Under the pieces are notes generated by a model. The model saw only the letters and a program-made list of their open reading frames with translations, made no database searches and had not been told where the DNA came from. Made by a program: the position numbers and the translations under genes. Positions 60,029 to 64,000 of a DNA stretch of 64,000 bases are shown here, piece after piece. Position 1 is the stretch's first letter; the number at the start of each line of letters is the position of its first letter. This DNA comes from Nocardia nova. Lineage in GTDB: Bacteria > Actinomycetota > Actinomycetes > Mycobacteriales > Mycobacteriaceae. The DNA lies in contig NZ_PSZE01000005.1 of NCBI RefSeq assembly GCF_002933465.1, positions 1 through 64,000 on the forward strand. Reading direction: 5' to 3'.

Positions 60029-61161
60029 TGCGAGCATCCAAACCCACCACTTACTCTCCGGGGCAACGTCTTCCCGCGGCGGACCGCAAGGACTGCGCGG
60101 TCGCCCGTGAACCCGGGCGCCGTCCCCGCGCCACCACCGATGCCGCTCCGGGCACGCGCGTCGCGGCCACCCTGCTCGCCGATGCCCGCACGGCGATCGC
60201 GCCGGTCCTGCGGGCCGCCGTCGCCACCCTCGGTCACCCCCTCGACCGGATGGCCGGTTACCACTTCGGGTGGTGCGACGCCGAGGGCAACCTGCGCGCC
60301 GGATCCCACGGCAAGGGCCTGCGCCCGGCGCTGACCCTGGCCGCCGCGGCCGCCTGCGGCGCACCGACCGCCGATGCCGTACACGCCGGCGCCGCGGTCG
60401 AACTGCTGCACAACTTCTCCCTCGTCCACGACGACGTGATGGACGCCGATCCGCTGCGCCACGGCCGGCCCACGGTCTGGCAAGTGTGGGGCACCACCAA
60501 TGCCACATTGCTCGGTGACGCGTTGCAGGCCTTGGCGTTCGCGGTGCTCTCCGACGCCGGATTGCCGGAGGCGGCTGGTGCCGCCGCGGTGATCCGGCTG
60601 GCCCGCACCGCCGCGACCCTGTGCCACGGCCAATATCAGGACTGCGATTTCGAAACCCGCCCGGATGTGAGCGTCGAGGACTACCTGTCCATGGCGGCCG
60701 GCAAAACCGCTGTGCTGCTCGGCTGTTCCTGCGCCCTGGGTGCGTTGTGCGCGGGTGCGGATTCGCGGACGGTGGCCGCGTTCACCACCTTCGGCCGTAA
60801 TCTCGGCCTGGCGTTCCAACTGGTCGACGACGCCATCGACATCTGGGGCGATCCAGCGGTGACCGGTAAACCCGCGCTCAGCGATCTGGCTGCCCGGAAA
60901 CGGTCGTTTCCGGTGGTGTGCGCGTTGGCCTCCGACACCGACGCGGGACGCGAATTGGCCCGGCTGTACAGCGAGCCACGGCCGATGACGACGGCCGACG
61001 TAGTGCGCGCGGCCGAACTGGTCGCCGCCGCCGGTGGCCGCGAACTCACCCGCGAATATGCCGACCGGGCACTGCGTTCCGCGCTCGCCGGGCTACCGGC
61101 GGGCGTCGCCCGGGGCGATCTCGAAACCCTCGCCCACGTCGTGGTCCGGCGGAACAGGTGA
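60028..61161 (+). CDS. Polyprenyl diphosphate synthase (trans, IdsA-like)
   Basis: The protein is 377 aa. It condenses IPP with allylic diphosphates to give FPP- or GGPP-size chains. The first aspartate-rich motif is HDDVMDADPLRHGRPTVW and the second DDAIDIWGD; KGLRPALTLAAAAACG and AGKTAVLL are the usual binding segments. About 50 extra residues precede the core. Residues before the first motif (VELLHNFSLVHDD) lack bulky aromatics at the -4/-5 positions, which would allow a long chain such as GGPP; that is a weak inference. It pairs with the terpene synthase upstream. The start is uncertain; a GTG at 60004 is in frame. Confidence 0.9.
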   Translation: MRASKPTTYSPGQRLPAADRKDCAVAREPGRRPRATTDAAPGTRVAATLLADARTAIAPVLRAAVATLGHPLDRMAGYHFGWCDAEGNLRAGSHGKGLRPALTLAAAAACGAPTADAVHAGAAVELLHNFSLVHDDVMDADPLRHGRPTVWQVWGTTNATLLGDALQALAFAVLSDAGLPEAAGAAAVIRLARTAATLCHGQYQDCDFETRPDVSVEDYLSMAAGKTAVLLGCSCALGALCAGADSRTVAAFTTFGRNLGLAFQLVDDAIDIWGDPAVTGKPALSDLAARKRSFPVVCALASDTDAGRELARLYSEPRPMTTADVVRAAELVAAAGGRELTREYADRALRSALAGLPAGVARGDLETLAHVVVRRNR

Positions 61162-61165
61162 AGCG

Positions 61166-61195
61166 GCCTGTGATCGTTCGCAGACGATCACAGGC
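61166..61195 (+). terminator. Perfect 12-bp hairpin after the prenyl synthase
   Basis: GCCTGTGATCGT / ACGATCACAGGC with a 6-nt loop lies 5 bp past the stop codon, closing the terpene unit. Confidence 0.8.
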
Positions 61196-61236
61196 GGCGC
61201 GTGATGGGGCCGCGGCGACGAAACTGCACACCGCGG

Positions 61237-61284
61237 CCTTGGCCGCATCCAGTTCTGTGCCCTTGGCCGCATCCAGTTCTGTGC
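61237..61284 (+). repeat. Perfect tandem 24-bp direct repeat
   Basis: Two exact copies of a 24-bp unit beginning CCTTGGCCGCATCCAG lie end to end about 30 bp before the TetR gene start. They may be paired regulator sites or a slippage duplication. Confidence 0.9.
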
Positions 61285-61315
61285 CGCCATCGGCCTCGTC
61301 GGCTATAACTGCTGC

Positions 61316-62002
61316 ATGGGAAAGTTCGGCGAGGATGGTCGCAGCACGGACACAGCGCCGTCGATGGCCCGGACTTCCCTGCTGCGGGAATTGCCCACCA
61401 CCGAGCGCGGGCTGCGTACCCGCTCGGCGCTGATCGCCGCCGCGCGCCGCGTCTTCGAGACCAGTGGCTATCTCGACACCCGGCTGGTCGACATCACGAC
61501 CGAGGCGCACTGCTCCTCCGGCACCTTCTACACCTATTTCTCCAGCAAGGAAGAGATTTTCGCGGCGGTTCTGGAGGTCGCCCAGGAGGACATGATGCAC
61601 CCGGGGATGCCGCATGTGTCCGAGGCCGACGATCCGGCCGCAGTCGTGGCCGCGAGCAACCGCGCCTACTTCGAGGCCTATCAGCGCAATGCCAAACTGA
61701 TGGGCCTGCTGGAACAGGTGGCCAATATCGACCCCGAATTCCGGGTGCTGCGCCAGCGCCGCGCCGCGGCGTTCATCGACCGCAACGCTCGCAGTATCGA
61801 ATCGCTGCAACGTCGCGGGCTGGCCGATCCCGAGCTGGATCCGCTCCTCGCCTCGCGTGCTCTCTCCGGGATGGTCAGCCGCTTGGCCTTCGGGCATTTC
61901 GTGGCCGGTGACGACACCGGTCGCCCGGCCGACCTGGACGAGCTCACCTATACCGCGACCCGGTTGTGGGTCAACGCGCTGCGGATTCCGGCCAGGTCCT
62001 GA
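61316..62002 (+). CDS. TetR-family transcriptional regulator
   Basis: The protein is 228 aa (an ATG at 61364 would give 212). The HTH is RSALIAAARRVFETSGYLDT, then RLVDITTEAHCSSGTFYTYF and SSKEEIFAAVLE; the ligand domain resembles regulators of fatty acid or steroid catabolism genes. It lies upstream of an acyl-CoA dehydrogenase unit whose promoter carries a palindrome in its spacer, so local repression is likely. Confidence 0.88.
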   Translation: MGKFGEDGRSTDTAPSMARTSLLRELPTTERGLRTRSALIAAARRVFETSGYLDTRLVDITTEAHCSSGTFYTYFSSKEEIFAAVLEVAQEDMMHPGMPHVSEADDPAAVVAASNRAYFEAYQRNAKLMGLLEQVANIDPEFRVLRQRRAAAFIDRNARSIESLQRRGLADPELDPLLASRALSGMVSRLAFGHFVAGDDTGRPADLDELTYTATRLWVNALRIPARS

Positions 62003-62075
62003 CTCGCCGTTTCGTCCTCCGGCGCGGCGCGGACCTGCTACAACAGCAGAGTGCGGCCCGCGCGCACACGCAAAA

Positions 62076-62104
62076 TTGAACTTGACGTCAACCTCAACTA
62101 CGAT
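62076..62104 (+). promoter_or_regulatory. Promoter with operator-like palindrome in the spacer
   Basis: TTGAAC (62076-62081), a 17-bp spacer and TACGAT (62099-62104) form a good sigma-70-type promoter. The spacer begins with the perfect palindrome TTGACGTCAA, a likely repressor site. Transcription would start about 25 bp before the GTG at 62134. Confidence 0.65.
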
Positions 62105-62133
62105 GAGGTGACATCACGGACGGGGGTACGGCA

Positions 62134-62409
62134 GTGCAGGTTGCGCAGATCGACACACCCCTGCTGTATGCCGGGCTCGACTCCGGCGACCGGCTCGGCG
62201 CGGCCTCCACCCGGGCGGTGACCACCGCCAGCGAGGTGCTCGAACCCGCACAGGTCGCCGACGCGGTACTCGCCGCGATCGACGCCGAGCAGTTCTTGAT
62301 CCTGCCGCATCCGAGTGTGCTCGAGATGTATCGGCGCAAAGGGGCCGACTACGACCGCTGGCTCGCCGGCATGCGCCGCTACCAGCGCAGTCTGCTCGAC
62401 GAGATCTGA
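62134..62409 (+). CDS. Short-chain dehydrogenase fragment (C-terminal third only)
   Basis: The frame is 91 aa, starting at a GTG with GGGGG at 8 nt. [35 protein letters not shown] and [20 protein letters not shown] match the C-terminal part of SDR enzymes. The Rossmann N-terminus and the YxxxK site are missing, so it is not a working dehydrogenase. It sits directly behind a good promoter, as if a deletion had fused the promoter to the 3' part of the gene. It may still be translated and lead into the acyl-CoA dehydrogenase 37 bp on. Confidence 0.75.
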   Translation: MQVAQIDTPLLYAGLDSGDRLGAASTRAVTTASEVLEPAQVADAVLAAIDAEQFLILPHPSVLEMYRRKGADYDRWLAGMRRYQRSLLDEI

Positions 62410-62446
62410 AGCATCACAACAGAGTTCACAACGATCAGGAGATCAC

Positions 62447-63670
62447 ATGTCGATGTTCGACATCTCCGAGCGGGCCGAGAAATACCGCGGCCGGCTGCTG
62501 GAGTTCATGGATTCGCACGTCTACCCCGCCGAGGCCGTCTACGACGAGCAGATGCGCGCCGCCGGCGATCCACACTTCCAGCCGCCGATCCTGGAAGAGC
62601 TCAAGGCCGAGGCGCAGCGGCGCGGCCTGTGGAATCTGTTCCACCCCTACCCGGAATGGGGTCCGGGTCTGACCAACCTCGAGTACGCACCGCTGGCCGA
62701 GATCATGGGCCGCAGCCACCTGGCGCCGGAGGCGTGCAACTGCAGTGCCCCGGATACGGGAAACATCGAGGTCTTCACGCTCTTCGGCACCGACGAGCAC
62801 AAGGAGAAGTACCTGAAGCCGTTGCTGGCGGGCACGATCCGCTCGGCGTTCGCGATGACCGAACCCGCGGTCGCCAGTTCCGACGCCACTAATGTGGAAC
62901 TGTCGATGGTGCGCGACGGCGACGAGTACGTTCTCAACGGCCGCAAGTGGTTCGCCTCCAACGCCTTGCACCCGAACTGCACCGTGCTGATCGTGATGGG
63001 CAAGACCGATCCCGACGCTGCGCCGCACCGCCAGCAGTCGATGATGGTGGTCCCCATCGACGCACCGGGCGTGACCGTCATGCGCGGCGTGCCGGTCTTC
63101 GGCTACCACGACCGCGAGGGTCATGCCGAGATCGATTTCGAGAATGTGCGGGTACCGCTGAAGGACGTGCTGAAGGGTGAGGGGGAGGGCTTCGCGATCA
63201 GCCAGGCTCGGCTCGGTCCCGGCCGTATCCACCACTGCATGCGGGCCATCGGAATGGCCGAGCGCGCCCTGGAGTTGACGTGCCGGCGCGCGAGTACGCG
63301 CATCGCCTTCGGCAAGCCGATCGCCGCCAACGCCAATATCCAGGACTGGATCGCCGAGGCGCGCATCGATATCGAGATGATCCGGCTGCTGACCCTGAAG
63401 GCGGCCTATCTGATGGACACGGTCGGCAACAAGGAGGCGCGCACCGAGATCGCCGCGATCAAGGTCGCCGCTCCGAATATCGCCTTGAAGATCGTCGACC
63501 GGGCCATCCAGGTCCACGGTGGCGCCGGTGTCACCGACGACTTCCCGCTCGCCATGGCCTGGGCGCATCTGCGCACGCTGCGGCTGGCCGACGGACCCGA
63601 CGAGGTGCACAAGCGCACGCTGGCCCGGCAGGAACTGCGCAAGTATCGAGATGTGAAGGCGAACAACTGA
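62447..63670 (+). CDS. Acyl-CoA dehydrogenase (ACAD10/11-like)
   Basis: The protein is 407 aa and complete. It oxidises an acyl-CoA to the 2-enoyl-CoA with FAD. Family elements are [20 protein letters not shown], then [40 protein letters not shown] and [20 protein letters not shown], then [25 protein letters not shown] lies about 6 nt before the ATG at 62447. It lies between two damaged SDR genes and under a TetR neighbour, a typical fatty-acid or steroid side-chain catabolic set. Confidence 0.93.
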   Translation: MSMFDISERAEKYRGRLLEFMDSHVYPAEAVYDEQMRAAGDPHFQPPILEELKAEAQRRGLWNLFHPYPEWGPGLTNLEYAPLAEIMGRSHLAPEACNCSAPDTGNIEVFTLFGTDEHKEKYLKPLLAGTIRSAFAMTEPAVASSDATNVELSMVRDGDEYVLNGRKWFASNALHPNCTVLIVMGKTDPDAAPHRQQSMMVVPIDAPGVTVMRGVPVFGYHDREGHAEIDFENVRVPLKDVLKGEGEGFAISQARLGPGRIHHCMRAIGMAERALELTCRRASTRIAFGKPIAANANIQDWIAEARIDIEMIRLLTLKAAYLMDTVGNKEARTEIAAIKVAAPNIALKIVDRAIQVHGGAGVTDDFPLAMAWAHLRTLRLADGPDEVHKRTLARQELRKYRDVKANN

Positions 63671-63671
63671 T

Positions 63672-64000
63672 ATGCCGAACGCGGATCTGACCGGCCGCAC
63701 CGCGATCGTCACCGGCGCCTCGCGCGGCATCGGCCTCGCGACCGCGCAGGCCCTCGCCGCGGCCGGGGCCGATGTGGTGCTGACCTCGCGGGATCAGGAA
63801 TCGGCCGAGGCCGCGGCCGCGCAGGTGCGGGGCAACGCGCTCGGTATCGCCGCGCACGCCGTCGACGAGGATGCCGCGCGCGCCTGCATCGACCGCACCC
63901 TCGAGCGGTTCGGCAGTGTCGACATCCTGGTCAATATCGGGTCGGCCATCGCGTTCCTGGTATCCGACGCCGCACGCTGGATCACCGGTGAGGTGATGGT
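63672..64000 (+). pseudogene. Short-chain dehydrogenase with large internal deletion (runs off the window)
   Basis: The start is a normal SDR: LTGRTAIVTGASRGIGLATA (cofactor loop), then RTLERFGSVDILVN. At that point the next residues are IGSAIAFLVSDAARWITGEV, which belong near the C-terminus of the family. About 110 residues, including the catalytic Ser and YxxxK, are missing, yet the frame stays open. It begins directly after the acyl-CoA dehydrogenase stop. Confidence 0.8.

Overview
The window looks like chromosomal DNA from a high-GC, mycolic-acid-containing actinobacterium, most likely Nocardia or a close relative. The clues are a giant NRPS with an MbtH partner, a membrane-anchored cutinase-like protein, a lipoprotein L,D-transpeptidase, a DUF574-type methyltransferase remnant, DUF385 and LLM-type flavin/deazaflavin enzymes, and a uniformly GC-rich codon pattern. 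This is inference from gene content; no rRNA or other taxonomic marker is present.

Left part (1-32,400): a GMC oxidoreductase, an IS630 fragment, a small membrane ORF and a P450 remnant precede the dominant feature, a single 8,154-aa seven-module NRPS on the minus strand (3018-27482). Its order is C-A-T (x5, with an epimerisation domain after module 5), C-A-T, C-A-T-TE. An MbtH gene lies upstream on the same strand between two arms of a ~200-bp inverted repeat. A cutinase-like protein and an acyl-CoA-dehydrogenase-like gene follow on the plus strand. An EntF-like first condensation domain, Thr-like pockets in modules 1 and 7, aliphatic pockets in 2, 5 and 6, a D-residue at position 5 and a terminal TE together suggest an acylated, probably cyclised heptapeptide. 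The best match I can recall is the Nocardia lipoheptapeptide family of peptidolipin NA.

Middle part (32,400-42,900): gene-poor and decayed. It holds a frameshifted methyltransferase, a possible 19-aa hydrophobic peptide with a consensus ribosome binding site, a TetR/DUF385 pair fused head to head, a broken quinone oxidoreductase, three cytosolic-looking IPT/TIG repeat proteins around an XRE-like regulator, and IS3 and IS481 remnants.

Right part (42,900-64,000): a marR-MFS-isochorismatase-like operon with a strong palindromic operator; a lipoprotein L,D-transpeptidase; a rhomboid-like membrane protein; then a sulfur-type regulon. In that regulon a SAM (S-box) riboswitch precedes a GNAT plus an oligopeptide-type ABC importer, and a second transcription unit with a near-copy of the same promoter carries three LLM flavin monooxygenases and a damaged alpha/beta hydrolase. 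Two tandem identical 24-codon cistrons sit between the second permease and the only ATPase of the importer. After this come a class I terpene synthase with a polyprenyl diphosphate synthase (a compact terpene cluster), a TetR regulator, and an acyl-CoA dehydrogenase between two short-chain dehydrogenase genes that have each lost a large segment.

A recurring theme is genes with large internal or terminal deletions (P450, methyltransferase, TetR/DUF385, quinone oxidoreductase, DUF3533-like protein, two SDRs). This points either to strong local decay or to assembly problems.
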